Origin: Branchinecta lynchi
Lineage: Eukaryota; Arthropoda; Branchiopoda; Anostraca; Branchinectidae
DNA length: 64,000 bases
Direction of reading: 5' to 3'
NCBI GenBank assembly: GCA_023053575.1
Contig: JAKZAP010000021.1
Coordinates: forward strand, 13,268,212-13,332,211
Positions 12,101 through 22,392 of the stretch are shown piece after piece. Both the position numbers and the translations under genes were made by a program. The notes below the pieces were generated by a model. The model did no database searches, had not been told where the DNA came from, and saw only the letters and a program-made list of their open reading frames with translations. Each line of letters opens with the position of its first letter. The stretch's first letter is position 1.

Positions 12101-15100
12101 GGCCAGGAAGGGCCGAACAGGCCAGGAAGGGCCGAACAGGCCAGGAAGGGCCGAACAGGCCAGGAAGGGCCGAACAGGCCAGGAAGGGCCGAACAGGCCA
12201 GGCAGAAAATTCGGTATCTCCATGGCGGTTGCTCCGTCATTACAGTTGGAGTGCTTGTTTATTTTTATATTTCATATGGCTTTTTTGGGAATACATTCAT
12301 TCATGGCTGACATATCTACCAGACATGCAGGATACAAGTGCGGAGCGAGGAATACTAGTAAGTATCTCAATTTCAAGTAAAATATCGCTTATCACCTTTT
12401 CGAAAAAATTCCGTCCGAATATGAAAGTTCTGTAGCTATTGAACAATTAAAGTCTGTGTCCAAACGTGAACTTCTTAATCCTAATCAGATCTTTAGCTTC
12501 TGTTTCATACAAACTCACACTCTGTTGTTGACCTTGGTCGGGGCGAGACAAGATTTCAGGTGTTAGATATTCCCATCGTAAATAAAACTACTTTCGAGAA
12601 ACTAAGATAACACAAATGAAATAAGATGTTAGAAATATTTGCAAGGAAGAAGTAGTAGAATAGACGAAATAAACGAATTGTGAGCTTTTTATCATATTTT
12701 ACGTCATACCTGTATGTGTAGGAAGAAGTAGCAGAATAGACGAAATGATAGAAACGAATAAGAATACACGAATTGCGAGCTATTTATCATATTTTACGTC
12801 ATACCTATAGATAGATTAGTGTATTTCGAAAGCCCACGGGCCATTTTAGCTATTCTCATTCATTATTAGTCAGAGAAAACCCGCGTCCTCGAGTCTAGCT
12901 TGAATCGGTGGTCCCCTGCGCAAAATCTTTTTGCCATTTTTTGCACATGACTCCCTCAGCGTAGCATCTGCGTTCGCCCGTAGCCACCTATGGGCGGGCG
13001 GTTTCTGCACATACAAAAGTATTATCGAAGGATGCGGGCCCTTGTTAGGAAATAATGGCGGCTCCTTTTTGCGATCAGATCGCCTTTGTTTAGAAGCCAG
13101 TCGAGTACCGAGTACCGGGAAAATAATACCCCCTCACCCAGCACAATACGAGGGAAGGTTTTGGCACCCTTCGGCTATCACAGGCACTGCGTTCTGAGGC
13201 TTCAGAATATTCAAATTTGGTAGGATAGTTGGACTCGCGAATATTATTGAGGTTAGGAGCAGAAAACTGGGTACAGAACTGCAAAATACGACCTTCGGCA
13301 ATTCATTTCGAATAATATTTGGTGTAATATCGGTGAATTGCTTATTTATTTTTACATTTTTCGTCCCGCCATTGCCCAGATGGCTTTTTTGGGAAAGTAT
13401 TCTTTCATTCATGAGTACTGCGTTTTGAGACTTAGGAATACTCAAATCTGGTAGGGTAGTTGGATCTACGGATGTTATTGATGTTAAGGGTAAAAAGCTG
13501 GTTACAAAACTGGGAAATCTACTCTTCATCTGTGGTAGGATAGTTTTGCTTGTGAATATGATTAACTAATTAACGAACTAATTAAAATACGATAAACTTC
13601 GTCTTAAAAATTATAGAATGTATTAAATAAGATATGACACTTGACATCTTTACGCTGCGTTGCAGATTAAATCAAACTAAGTAATAAGTAATTTATTTCT
13701 GACCCGCCATTTGAAAAGCGGAGTATATAAAATAAAATAATGAAATAAAACGCAACAAATACACTATACAATTTTTCATTCATCGGCCAGAAAAGAATGT
13801 AGAGTGGCGTCCTGTTGTCCATGATTTTTGGCCGAGCCGACGAAATTTCAAAAACTTTAACCGATGACGGTTGGTTCTATCTGGGACTGGTTCACTTTTG
13901 AGGTTTTGTGTCCATGTCTTGGGTGCTTCAGAAGATAAAACAGTTCCGGAGCTATGGATATCATCCCTAATCCAACGTTGGGACAGAATTTAAACATTTT
14001 TTAAATGTTTATTTTTTGATCTTGTGCATTTACTACATTATTGAAAGCTCAGTGTAGTTTTTCCTCTTTTTTTTGTTTATACTGCACTATTTCCTCTCCT
14101 TAAGTGCGTTAATAAAATCATCATCATCATCATCAATGATGGGATAAAGATGTGAAAGCACCCATGACATCATTTCTTGTTTTTAAGCTTATTTACAGTT
14201 GCCCTTTAGGATCGACTTTAGGATGTGCCCTCTTGAAAGCCGCTAGAAAACGTATTTATCAGAAAACCAAGTAGAGCTGTAAAAAAAAAAAATCCCACTT
14301 TCGGATAACTTAATCTGCAGTATTTTGCATTCTAGCTTTTTTAATCTCCAATGGATTTTAACTCTCCGAACTCGGAATAAAAATCTCCGAATCCGTTGAT
14401 GCACAAAAACTAAAGCCCGAAATAGGAGAGACTTTACACAGTGCGCTTGGTCTGGAAAGAGAACTGAGCTTTTGTGGCGGATTTTTCGAAACTATTGTGT
14501 CCTTTAACTATTTTGTTCGCACGATAAGCAGCTGACGGAAAAATGCTCGTTTCTTTTTTTTGCTAAGTTTTGTTCTAGTCTGAAACAGATGACTAGAATG
14601 TTCAGGATTATTTTGCACTTGTCTCCTTTTCGTTTTTATGCACAAAAATACATGAAATTAGATTGAAAAGCCAACATATGGCGCTTTTAAGAAACCATGT
14701 TGGACTTATGACGACTTTTGTCCCACGATTCACACTTCCAGTCAAGAAGATCGAGGGTTCGATCCGGATCAGGCCAAAACATTTTGCTTATTCACGTCTC
14801 TGGTCGAAAAATGACTTGATAGAAGATCCCTGGTAGAAGAATTTCTGTGAAATTTAGTGACTAAAAATTCACAATGGAGGTCTTAGCTTTCCTTTTAGTT
14901 TGAATTTAGCAGTGACGCCAGTGAGTAATAACTATGTTAGAAATCTTGTTATTGTTTTTTTTTTTAAAGAACTAGGAGATTAGAAATTTCGTAGTTGGTG
15001 ATCATTGGTTGCGTCATCATTTTTCTTCATTCGAGACTTTATGATTAGATTAGTGTTTTCTTTTTGATGTCATGTAGTTTTAGTTTAGTATATAGAGTGA

Positions 15101-18100
15101 AATACCTTGTTTGGTTTACTCACGAATCAATACTTAATTACTTACTTAAGTTGCGAAAAGTAATGAATAAGTAGATATTCCTTCAGCCCATAATGAATAA
15201 GAATACTTACTAACACAGATGCTTAAAGATGATAAAAATAGATAATGTCAACTACCACGCACGGTCTGCCAAGTAAAACGTTCCGCTATTTTCCTTATTT
15301 TTTATTTTTTTTATTAAAATACATCTTCTTTAAAATACATATTCTTTGATTTTATGAGATGATGATTTTGCAGCCAGGCAAGCTGAAACCGAAACCATAT
15401 AGTTGTAGAAACTAAGCACAAACCACGCACGGGCCGAGGTACGGCGTAAGATAGCAAGAATATGAATCCCCTAAAAGAGGAGCTATTGTTAATCAGTTTG
15501 ACAAACACTTATGGGGTTTTAATGGTGTTACGATGCTTCTGAGAAACAGTCTGGCAGCTGTTTTATGTCGCCTTGACTTCTAATTGTATATAAATATAAT
15601 GAGATTGATTTGTAAGTGTATTGATTTGACAGTGCATTATACCTTGTTCTTATATTGACAATCCTATGTTTATTCAAACAATGTTTACAACGGATCCGTC
15701 AGCTACGCTTCGTCAGCCTATGTTATCCTATGTTATCACTTTTAAGAGATATTTTGAAATAAATGATTAATTAATTGATTGATCCAATTAAAATGAGGAA
15801 ACTTTTTCTAAAAGTTCTTACCTACATTCCTATAAGATCTTTCTTTTTTTTTCGTTTTAAATATTTATTAGTATTTTATATATTTGTGTATATACACTGT
15901 CACAAGTTTCGTAGCATCCAACACATGGCTGCTTATAACAGATAACACGATATGCGAATGACAATTATAACAGATAACGCAGTATCTGTTGAGGCTGGAG
16001 GCAAAGTGTGGATGCTTTAAATGTTGCGTTTTTTGTAAAATGTAACACCAAACATGGTTTGCAATGTTACTTTTCGCGACAAAATAATAGAGTAACAAGT
16101 ATGGTCTGTTTATATTGTTCACCGTTCTGCTGAATGTAGTAGTAGTAGTAGTATTACACCAAAGCATAGCGGCCATGGTGCAACCTCTGACAATCTATGG
16201 TATTACTGGTTCAGCCAGTGTTTTCTTTGGGTTTTGTGATTGTGTTTTCGTATAGCTGAGTGGATTTCTAACCAGGAAAAACGTTGTTGTTGCTACACCA
16301 TCTTTCGCACATGGCAAATTTCAAATAAAACCAGTCATTATTTTAACGGAATCTTTGCACTGAACTTACATTGCCATTGGTAGTTAGAAGCTAATAATTG
16401 GAAGTTAGAACCTGAGATCCATATACAGGATTAAGGAAAACTGCAAATACCCATGGAGCTCCATGATGTTCCGGTATACTATTTTGGTTGTTGTTTTCGT
16501 ATTGTTTCTTTCTTCTTCTTTTTTCTTTTACCATACTCAGTCTTTACCTAGACAGGTTATAATAACATTTAATTAAAAAACACTTCAGTCTTCGGATCCT
16601 GTACTCACACCCCTACCCACACACACGAATTGCTGTTTATCAAACTTTATCTTTGTTGTTACTAAAAGAAATAACAATTAAATCGCTGTCCATTCCTGCT
16701 CTGATAGCGAGGGTTTGTCCCGTCGGAAAGCTGCCGTCGGCAAAATCCGTCGACTGAAACAGAGAAGCTATTCACTGAGAGGAGAGCTCACAGAGAAAGT
16801 TTTTGTATTTGTTTATTTATAAATTGTTTTCGGAAAGTAACTTTAGGCTTTAAATATGTTCGTAAAGATAACAGTATTTATTTCGTTCATATTTAGTTAG
16901 TGGTGTGTGTGTTGTCTGCTTTCTTGCAGTTGCAGTGGGTTACAGCTATCTGTGGGAATTGCGCATCCTTGGCTTAGGTGAAAGGAAACTTTTGACAGTC
17001 CAAATCTGGGACACGAAATACTTCCAAAACAAGACTAAATATTGATCTGAAATCTGGTTTCAATGAAATCTGAAAAATGGTTCTGCAAAGATTGATAAAC
17101 AGTCACCGAAATCAGCAGTTTCATAAAGGGTATTAAGTAGGAGTTTTATAATCTTAGTTCTCCTATTTCGCGTTTCTTATTGCTGAGATGCAGCCAATTC
17201 TCCTCTTCTTGTGTTTTTGTCAAAAATGGGGATAAGTTCGCAATTCTGCAGAAGCGAGAAGTTGGTGGGATAGTCACATATCGTTCTCGAGAGGACATGA
17301 GAAGTAAGAGCTAGAATTGAGATGTCAAACGAAGCTAATATCGTCCCCAGACCGCCAAAAGGTCGTATCTGACATATTTCAGAAATACATTTATTGGCTT
17401 TCGTTATCGCCGAAGGAAAGACGAGTCTTTTGGTTTGATTGTCGTATCTGTACGGCACATAAAAGCTGAGATATGAATATGGCTAAGTCGTCATATTTGC
17501 CTTTGGAATGGTATAAAAACTGCTTTTTTCGCTCTATTGAATAATTCTCAGTTCCTTTATTTTTGTCGAAGTTTTTGCTGCTGATGAAGTTTTGTTTCGT
17601 AGGTAATTAGTACCTTACAGGTTCGCCTCTGGGTATTGAAGATTCCAGTTTTTTTTAATAAACCCTTCATTCATTCATTCAAAAGTACAAATACTTTTGG
17701 CTCTCCGGGATATTTGATCATTTGGTTGATGACAATGTCTTACCTTCCAGATTTTGTGATAACCATTTCGGTCCCGAACCCGTGAAAACTTTCCCAGAGG
17801 TCCTTCGCTTCCAGGCTGACTTTAGGGTCGTCTGTGACCCCGTCATCTTCAGGGGGGATCGTTCTGAGGGGTCTGAGGTGCGCCGCTGCAGATGCTAGTA
17901 CATCCTCAGCGGTTGTATATGGGTGGGGGAATTTCGGGCCGAGCAGAGAACCAGGGTAGCCTAGAAAAAGCAGAAAGGGTCATTGGGTGAACAATTTGTT
18001 AAAGGACACCTGAACAATGAAACCATACACAATGGAGAATGTATTTACTGACATGGCCACGGAGAGTATTCTTCTCCTGAGCGTGACGTTTTTAAAATAG

Positions 18101-20038
18101 GCATGTTCGTTTCTGGAGGTTTGCACATGCAGACTCCAAGACAAAAAGCGCAATTCATTCAAATATTGTACAGCGATGGCCGGATCGTATTGGAATTTCT
18201 TCTAGATATACGTTTGGGCTTAACTGGTTAAAAAATATTCTAGAAGAAGGGTTGATTGGAGACATTCGTTCATTTCTAGAATTGTTCGGTACTGAAATAA
18301 GGACAGATGCAAAACGGAGCAAAAATCATAGCTTGGAAAAACTATTTCGTATTTGAGTCGGGTTTTCTGCAGGCCATGTTAACGGAAGTCACACAGATAG
18401 GGATGATACTTGGTACTCTTCATTCAGGTGTCCTATAAGCACACGCCCAAGGAGTGCCTAACGACTTATTAAAAAAAAAGAAATACCAAGTAAAACCTCA
18501 GTTTCAAAGAAGTTTTAGTCACAAATAAGAACTAAGCTAATGGTTTACAGCTACTGGTAAAAGGCTAAGCTGATAATGCTAAGGACTCACTGCTTACTGA
18601 TAGATTCTCATTTAGATATTTGGATATAAATACGAACATATGTACCATGTCTTTATCTCAGCCAAAGCAAGGAAACTGTAAGGATAAAGGACATAAGAGA
18701 AGAGAATAAATAAGGGGGAAAACTAGTATATCGTAACAAATGAGCTTGAGTTACAAAAAAACTTTAAGAGGCACCGATATATTATGTGTAAGTACTTGGA
18801 GATTAAACATGTCATATACGTCCACGTTGACACACCTTAACACCAAAATGTAAAGATGGAGTACACAGGAGAAGACAATAAAGAAGAATAAGGAAAACAC
18901 ACTATTAAGTCTATCGTGATCAATTAGCTTAATAGACACATATATACCATACACAACAAATTTAGCTGTAACTTTGTAAACATGTTGGGTACAGACTACC
19001 CATTGTCGAGCATTGTACTGGCTAAGATTAGCACAGAATTGCTTACAGAACATTGCATTTGTAATTTTTGCCATTTAAGATTCTTTCTTAATTCTTAAGG
19101 CCGTTTTTTAGAGTACAGAGGAATAAGATGTGTAATTTTAATCAGATTTTAAAATATCAAGAGTCTCGAATGTGATTTCTGAGCTACTTTGCACCTTGTC
19201 TAGTCGGAAGTTTGTCTCATTTTTAACTTTTGAGGCAAGCGACGAAGAATACCAACCGTTCAGATTGTTTGAAATGGTATATTGAAAGTTCAGTTCTGGT
19301 GAAAAAGATACAACATTCTTAAAAAATGACAGAGAAGCACATTTTTCGTTTGCCGTCGGCATCATGATTTTTTAACTAACTTCGCGAACACGAATTACTT
19401 TCCATACTGCTGTAACTTTGAACTAAGATGTGTCTATATAAATATAGGCTAAAGCAACTCAGAATATTGGAATTAAAAAGACTTAAAGAACACGTGACAC
19501 TGATTTGCTTGGCTATGATTCAGTTGTGGTCAAGCTCTGCGTAAAATAATGCATTTTATGTCACCTTTAACAGCCTGCAAACTCCTTTGATTTATTTACT
19601 TCAGTATGAAATTATCTTTCAGGGATATAGAAAGATTTCTATATTATTAGTAAATTGACCAACTATCAATTGTCAAGAGTATAGAGCAATTTTAAATGAT
19701 ATCTTTTACTTCATCAAAATGATAAAACAGGTCGCAAAGTAAGTAAACGCAGTTGTGCCTATAATTGGTATCCTGACGTTTCCAAAGCTTACAACACATC
19801 TATAGCAATACATAAAAGATGGTCATAGGTGGATTCTAATAGGCTACAGTTTTTGTGTGAGAATTTAAAGAGACAAACCTGGGATTTGTAATCCTTGTAG
19901 TGACGGTGGCGCAGGTAACCCTTGCATGTGTGGAGGGAGCTGGCCTTGTGGGTTGAGCAGAGAACTAACACTAAAATCCGATGGTCTCTGCATGAAAAAC
20001 GGGTGAAACGCCATAGAACTGTCTTCACTGAATCGCAT
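3003..20038 (-). CDS. Tbx2/3: Tbx2/3 T-box transcription factor gene (5' part, four exons)
   Basis: Minus-strand gene assembled from four exons: 20038-19879, 17960-17744, 6224-6111 and 3156-3003. The lengths 160, 217, 114 and 154 nt join in phase to give exactly 215 codons. The product is a nuclear DNA-binding repressor of the Tbx2 subfamily; family members bind GGTGTG-type T-sites and act in patterning and cell-cycle control (known for the family). The N-terminal [14 protein letters not shown] resembles the MAYHPF start of vertebrate Tbx2 and Tbx3. The T-box begins near residue 97 ([13 protein letters not shown]) and continues through [47 protein letters not shown] and [11 protein letters not shown]. 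Human TBX3 also has an exon boundary after DKHGF. The rest of the T-box and the C-terminal repression region lie beyond the left edge; I found no further exon in 1-3002. An upstream in-frame stop precedes the first ATG. Confidence 0.95.
3195..3530 (+). mobile_element. V-family repeat, degenerate copy
   Basis: Collinear with 54188-54552 and the reverse of 42663-43028: CCAGTATT, ACTAGGCTC, ACGGCTTTGGCTGTTTTAA, CATTGACTTCTAG, AACCGG/ATCGG followed by TTTTT, and AGAATGTA in order. It begins just outside Tbx2/3 exon 4, so intron 3 took a family V insertion close to the acceptor. Confidence 0.55.
3531..4395. other. Tbx2/3 intron 3 sequence, nothing recognised
   Basis: AT-rich, with no repeat copy or conserved block recognised. 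Confidence 0.45.
4440..4515 (+). repeat. X-family fragment beside a hAT-M1 copy
   Basis: CTTCTTAATCCTAATC followed by CAGCTT.TGCTTCAT and CACCCTCTGTT recurs at 12468-12530 and, reversed, at 55308-55375. The 4440 and 55308 copies both lie within about 50 bp of a hAT-M1 element. Confidence 0.4.
4543..4733 (+). mobile_element. hAT-M1 copy 2, with perfect target-site duplication
   Basis: The ends are CAAGGCCATATCCAGG and CCTGGATACGGGCCTG. The 8-bp sequence GTTCATTC lies exactly at both outer edges (4535-4542 and 4734-4741). The core shares ACATACAAAAATAAT and GGCTTTTCCCTCTGATCT with the other copies; runs of G and C flank the core. Confidence 0.9.
5185..5260 (-). repeat. G-family fragment
   Basis: On the minus strand it reads CCTGAAGAGGACCC...GGGTCGA, a degraded core of the hairpin element described at 55904. 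The GAAA after the helix is lost. Confidence 0.45.
5261..6110. other. Tbx2/3 intron 3 sequence with a short (AAT)n run
   Basis: A short ATAATAATAATAAT run lies near 5590-5608. Otherwise nothing was recognised. Confidence 0.45.
6111..6224 (-). CDS. Tbx2/3: Tbx2/3 exon 3 (T-box)
   Basis: Residues 126-164, between a TTTTTTTTTCAG acceptor and a GTAAGC donor. It encodes [16 protein letters not shown], then [21 protein letters not shown]. This is the T-box segment that in vertebrate Tbx2 reads RMFPPFKVRVSGLDKK and ADDCRYKFHN. Departures include Gln for Arg after the exon junction and Tyr for Cys before RYKF. The exon is too short to stand out by length alone and was found from its T-box motifs and splice sites. 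Confidence 0.95.
6225..8935. other. Tbx2/3 intron 2, distal part
   Basis: The 11.5-kb intron 2 starts here, on the exon 3 side. I saw no repeat family copy in this part. It contains the unexplained minus-strand frame at 7694-8062, listed separately. Confidence 0.45.
7694..8062 (-). CDS. Hypothetical open frame inside Tbx2/3 intron 2
   Basis: A 122-codon minus-strand frame, the same strand as Tbx2/3. The first third is hydrophobic. From about residue 40 it is polar and helix-prone ([19 protein letters not shown], then [20 protein letters not shown]) and looks more protein-like than neighbouring frames. I recognise no domain. It could be a decayed transposon protein, an unannotated exon or chance; base composition is a little GC-richer than the flanks. 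Confidence 0.2.
   Translation of the reverse strand: MIISSVPLCQHHSLILLHVHLSAASWLILSTFVFVLHCFQGRRQRFSRIVDLLTDLVRASLQGATSTEEILQAVNPKTHLLQKQRSAAAAMRQHYCNKNEAQIRQEVIALPPIREAPVLPHE
8936..9000 (+). repeat. F-family (TTAA-flanked) terminal fragment
   Basis: Starts TTAA then AGTATAACTGAAAAGGCAGC, matching the left terminus of the intact copy at 60459 (AGTTTAACTGAACAGGCAGC) and remaining similar for about 60 bp. The right end is missing. Confidence 0.5.
9001..11919. other. Intron 2, middle part
   Basis: Contains a C run near 9060 and an 87-codon ATGGCGGC-started frame at 9563-9823 with one hydrophobic segment, probably chance. A block at 10865-11030 resembles 49133-49290 (CCTAACGG, CCGTGTTTGGC, GCGGATC, AAAACCAAAGGAGAC-type order). 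No gene is supported. Confidence 0.35.
11920..12202 (+). repeat. 19-bp GC-rich minisatellite, about 14 copies
   Basis: The unit is GGGCCGAACAGGCCAGGAA, with period exactly 19. At least ten copies are perfect at the right end and about four variants lie at the left (AAGGCC, CAAGAAGGGCC). The unit has no stop in any frame on either strand, so artificial frames of 110-200 codons cross it, with a predicted 19-residue repeat from the 57-bp superperiod. The perfect copies suggest recent expansion. Confidence 0.9.
12225..13545 (+). repeat. Local duplications downstream of the minisatellite
   Basis: Three duplications are visible. 12643-12712 and 12720-12808 share GAATAGACGAAAT, ACGAATTG and TTATCATATTTTACGTCATA. 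13185-13300 and 13420-13535 share ACTGCGTT, AAT.CTCAAAT and GGTAGG.TAGTTGGA. 12250-12310 and 13345-13415 share TTATTTTTA...TGGCTTTTTTGGGAA. This looks like a decayed tandem array. Confidence 0.5.
14005..14141 (+). repeat. Retroposon 3' end with (ATC)n tail
   Basis: GAAAGCTCAGTGTAGTTTTT followed by GTGCGTTAATAAAATCATCA and (ATC)n. It is related to 2620-2740. The simple-sequence end indicates the 3' end of a LINE or SINE; no coding part remains. Confidence 0.5.
14275..14443 (+). mobile_element. D-family (TA-flanked) element, degenerate copy
   Basis: Begins CTGTAAAAAA and ends AGGAGAGACTTTACACAGTG. The interior has GTATTTTGCATTCTAGC and GGATTTTAACTCTCCGAA, shared with the copies at 48218 and 60173. 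About 170 bp, noncoding. Confidence 0.7.
14444..15655. other. Intron 2 sequence, nothing recognised
   Basis: AT-rich, with no repeat copy identified. Confidence 0.4.
15663..15785 (-). repeat. G-family outer-arm fragment
   Basis: ATTCAAACAATGTTTACAAC followed by GGATCCGTCAGCTACG matches the outer arm of the complete hairpin copy at 55904. The ribozyme-like core is absent. It is followed by ATTAATTAATTGATTGAT simple sequence. Confidence 0.5.
15786..17743. other. Tbx2/3 intron 2, proximal part
   Basis: Nothing recognised apart from a retroposon-like tail, AATAAACCCTTCATTCATTC, near 17660. A 93-codon minus-strand frame at 17177-17458 has no recognisable domain. Confidence 0.4.
17744..17960 (-). 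CDS. Tbx2/3: Tbx2/3 exon 2 (linker and start of the T-box)
   Basis: Residues 54-126, with split codons at both ends. The acceptor is TTTTTCTAG and the donor GTAAGA. The exon encodes [17 protein letters not shown], like the LRPLK segment of Tbx2/3, then an acidic stretch ([10 protein letters not shown]). It then enters the T-box at [20 protein letters not shown] and ends in ITKSG plus two bases of an Arg codon. The vertebrate counterpart reads [21 protein letters not shown], so the order and the boundary before RMF match. Confidence 0.95.
17961..19878. other. Tbx2/3: Tbx2/3 intron 1
   Basis: 1.9 kb between exons 1 and 2, AT-rich. No repeat family copy was recognised. Confidence 0.7.
19879..20038 (-). 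CDS. Tbx2/3: Tbx2/3 exon 1 (start codon exon)
   Basis: Codons 1-53 plus one base. The first in-frame ATG is at 20038-20036 (MRFSEDSS...), with a TGA about ten codons upstream. A second ATG at 20014-20012 starts [14 protein letters not shown], the motif that aligns to vertebrate Tbx2/3 starts. Vertebrate TBX3 also has a few residues before MAYHPF, so I chose the upstream ATG, but either is possible. The exon is Pro, Leu and Gln rich after the motif and ends ...LQGLQIP. The donor is GTTTGT, weaker than the others in this gene. Confidence 0.88.
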
Positions 20039-20400
20039 TACTATATCTACAACATTGGACTGGTCTCAAAACACTTTCTGGGGTGACACTGTCCCGACAC
20101 CGAACGCGGTGAAGCCGAATCACTTCAGTTCTCGCGCTTAATGCGTTAAAACGTCGCTGGTTGGTCGTTTCCGCCAAACGCGACAGAGAAGGGCGGGGCA
20201 AGAAGTGGACTAGGAGGAGCGATGATCGATTCGTCGGCGCCTCAACGCGGAAATGTTGACGCTTCGGTGTGTGGTCGATTGGCGTTGCTGCTGCTTTTTC
20301 AATACTAGATTATGTGACTTGGAATAATTTCGGTGAGAGTGGTGGCTAGTAACTTCGACGCCGCACTCGGTGAGAGCAGCAGGGGTCTGGATTTGTTATA
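20039..20400 (-). promoter_or_regulatory. Tbx2/3: Tbx2/3 upstream region, CpG-richer with GC box and E2F-like site
   Basis: Sequence just upstream of the Tbx2/3 ATG is visibly richer in C+G and CpG than its surroundings. It holds a GC box (GGGCGGGGC at 20191-20199) and, at 20167-20179, a TTTGGCGGAAAC that fits an E2F-type site when read on the minus strand. No TATA box was identified. The transcription start was not located; the regulatory calls rest on motif recognition only. Confidence 0.5.
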
Positions 20401-21060
20401 TTCTTTTAAAGATATTTGGATTAACTTATTTCCAAATTGTTGCGAGCAGGTTTTTTTTCGCTTTACGAATAATAACCTATATTAAATTTGGTTGTCAAAG
20501 ACTTCGCCGTGAATTTGAATAATATTAAAGCAGTCGTGATCTTGTAACTGAAACAGAGGGTGATCTTGTGGTAGAAGGGATAATTTATAACGGACACCAA
20601 AATAAATTAATCCAAGCCATTGGACGGATACCATGGTAGTACCAGACGTTTCTATTAATATATAACACAACAGCATACACTAATAAGCTTATATTTTTAT
20701 GAAAAGTGTGTACAAATAGAGGTAATCTAGAACACCAAATACTTGTGACAGTAACAGCTACTCACGATCTAAACGTTTTCCCTTAGTACTGTAGATATGA
20801 TGATCCTATGATCCATCAAAAACCATTTGCATATGATATAATATAAGCGACCCACATGTTTTCAGTTTACAGCATAAAGTTTGATGAGCCAATCCCCTTT
20901 TATTGGAATATTAAATATGATTATTTTTTAAAGCCATTTTAAAGGCCACGCACAGGTTCAAGAAACTAACTAAAAATAGAAAACGCCTTCGCCTTCACCA
21001 TAATACATTAGGCTACTAACCAACCGATATTTTTTTTTGTTTTGGTTTATTAATTTAAAC
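20401..21060. other. Sequence upstream of Tbx2/3, nothing recognised
   Basis: AT-rich and unassigned; it may include distal regulatory DNA. Confidence 0.4.
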
Positions 21061-21065
21061 GGACA

Positions 21066-21390
21066 ACTCAGCTAGGATTCTTCAGTGATATGTCGGTCCT
21101 TCTTTCCAAGTGATCTCTTCAGGATATGGTTGGGAAATGGACCTGGGTCATTCCAGCGACATAAAGCCAGGCAAAAAAAAATCGATTTATCAGATTTTGA
21201 CGAAAATTTCTCAGAATGATCTACGGGAAGGTTCAGGACCTTCCCCAAACTTTTTTCGGCGAAGCAAAAATTTTTTCGGACTAAAGCTCTAAGAGGACCC
21301 TTACCAAGAAGAGCCGAGAAACCGCTGAAGAATGTTCTAGCTGACTTAAACATTTTCTTCTGTCTAGCTGACTTGATAAACGTCATTTGT
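21066..21390. mobile_element. G-family inverted element, long spacer
   Basis: The left arm has AGCTAGGATTCTTCAGTGAT followed by GGTCCTTCTTTCCAAG. The right arm has GAGGACCCTTACCAAGAAGA then GCCGAGAAACCGCTGAAGAA and TAGCTGACTT. The arms are inverted copies of the same segment around about 150 bp of other sequence. The GAAA of the core is intact only in altered form. Confidence 0.5.
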
Positions 21391-21474
21391 TGTTATACAT
21401 GATGCCAAGTCTTGGGCGCATGAGTATTGATAAACAGACTTATTTACGAATTTCTAACACTTGTAGGACATATA

Positions 21475-21763
21475 GAGCGTGTTCCACCCTATTAGTTACT
21501 ATTTTTATTCCAACCTCGCTAAAAGTTACTACGCTGACCGTTCCAACCTTCTCGAAATAGTAACTAGTATTAAATATTTGCTTATCACGCTCAGGAGCGT
21601 AGTAAGCGTTGTAACTACGAATTTCTATCACGTGACTGGCTGGATTAGCCCGTGGCATGATATTTTGCAGAAAATAGAAAAGTGCGTTCCAGCCTTGAAG
21701 CCAAGAAGCCAGAATTTGGGACGTCATGCGTAGTAACTAAGGTAAGTAGTGTAAAACACGCTC
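21475..21763 (+). mobile_element. H-family element, Harbinger-like, copy 1 (TSD ATA)
   Basis: The ends are GAGCGTGTTCCACCC and GTAAAACACGCTC, directly flanked by ATA on both sides. Interior blocks such as TAGTTACTA, GGACGTCATGCGTAGTAACT and CGGTTCCAACCTT-type sequence match the copy at 38876 in reverse orientation. A 3-bp TWA target duplication is typical of PIF/Harbinger elements. Noncoding. Confidence 0.75.
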
Positions 21764-21825
21764 ATAATTGCACATAGTGTTCGAATTCAGTTTTCTCAGG
21801 ATACCGGGAAACAAAACCGACCCAT

Positions 21826-22018
21826 CAAGGCGGTATCCAGGGGGGGTAGGGGGTTGAACCCCCCCCCCCCCCCCCCCCCCCCCCCCGAAACATACAAAAA
21901 TAATCATTTTTATAGGCTTTTCCCTCTGCTCTGTATGTTTTTTGTAATTTTGTATCCGACCAACAGGCAACCCCCCCCCCCCCCCCCCCCCCGAAATAAA
22001 TTCCTGGATACGGGCCTG
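21826..22018 (+). mobile_element. hAT-M1 copy 3
   Basis: Ends CAAGGCGGTATCCAGG and CCTGGATACGGGCCTG, with 8-bp flanks CGACCCAT and CTACCCAT (one mismatch). It carries the longest C runs of the family here, more than 20 consecutive C on either side of the conserved core. Confidence 0.85.
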
Positions 22019-22392
22019 CTACCCATCCTAAAAATGGCGATTCCTGTTTTCGTCGTTTAGTAAGGTTCTACCTCTCTCCAATGCAACACGGTCGATGACA
22101 GGCCTGTGCCGGCAAGAGCGGAGGAAAGATTTAGCATCTACCCGACAAAGTGAGGCTGAATGACGGTGACTTGATGAACAGATAAAAGAGTGGCGCCGTC
22201 GGCTAATATTTGTTCAGTGATTAAATTACTAAGATGGCGGCTGCTTTTGTGGGTGACCTGAGATGTTCTTAATTAGGGTAAAGTGAAGCTAAGTGACAGT
22301 TTGTAAAGGATGTGGGAAGAGACCTGATAGACGAAAAGTCGGAATAAATTAAGCAAGAGTAGAGTTCTTCAGGAATAGCAAGTTTACATTTA

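Noticed and set aside
11772..12380. A 202-codon plus-strand frame with a repeated [23 protein letters not shown] pattern
   Set aside because: The repeat comes from a 19-bp minisatellite with no stops in any frame; similar frames exist on the other strand and flanking codons show no domain.
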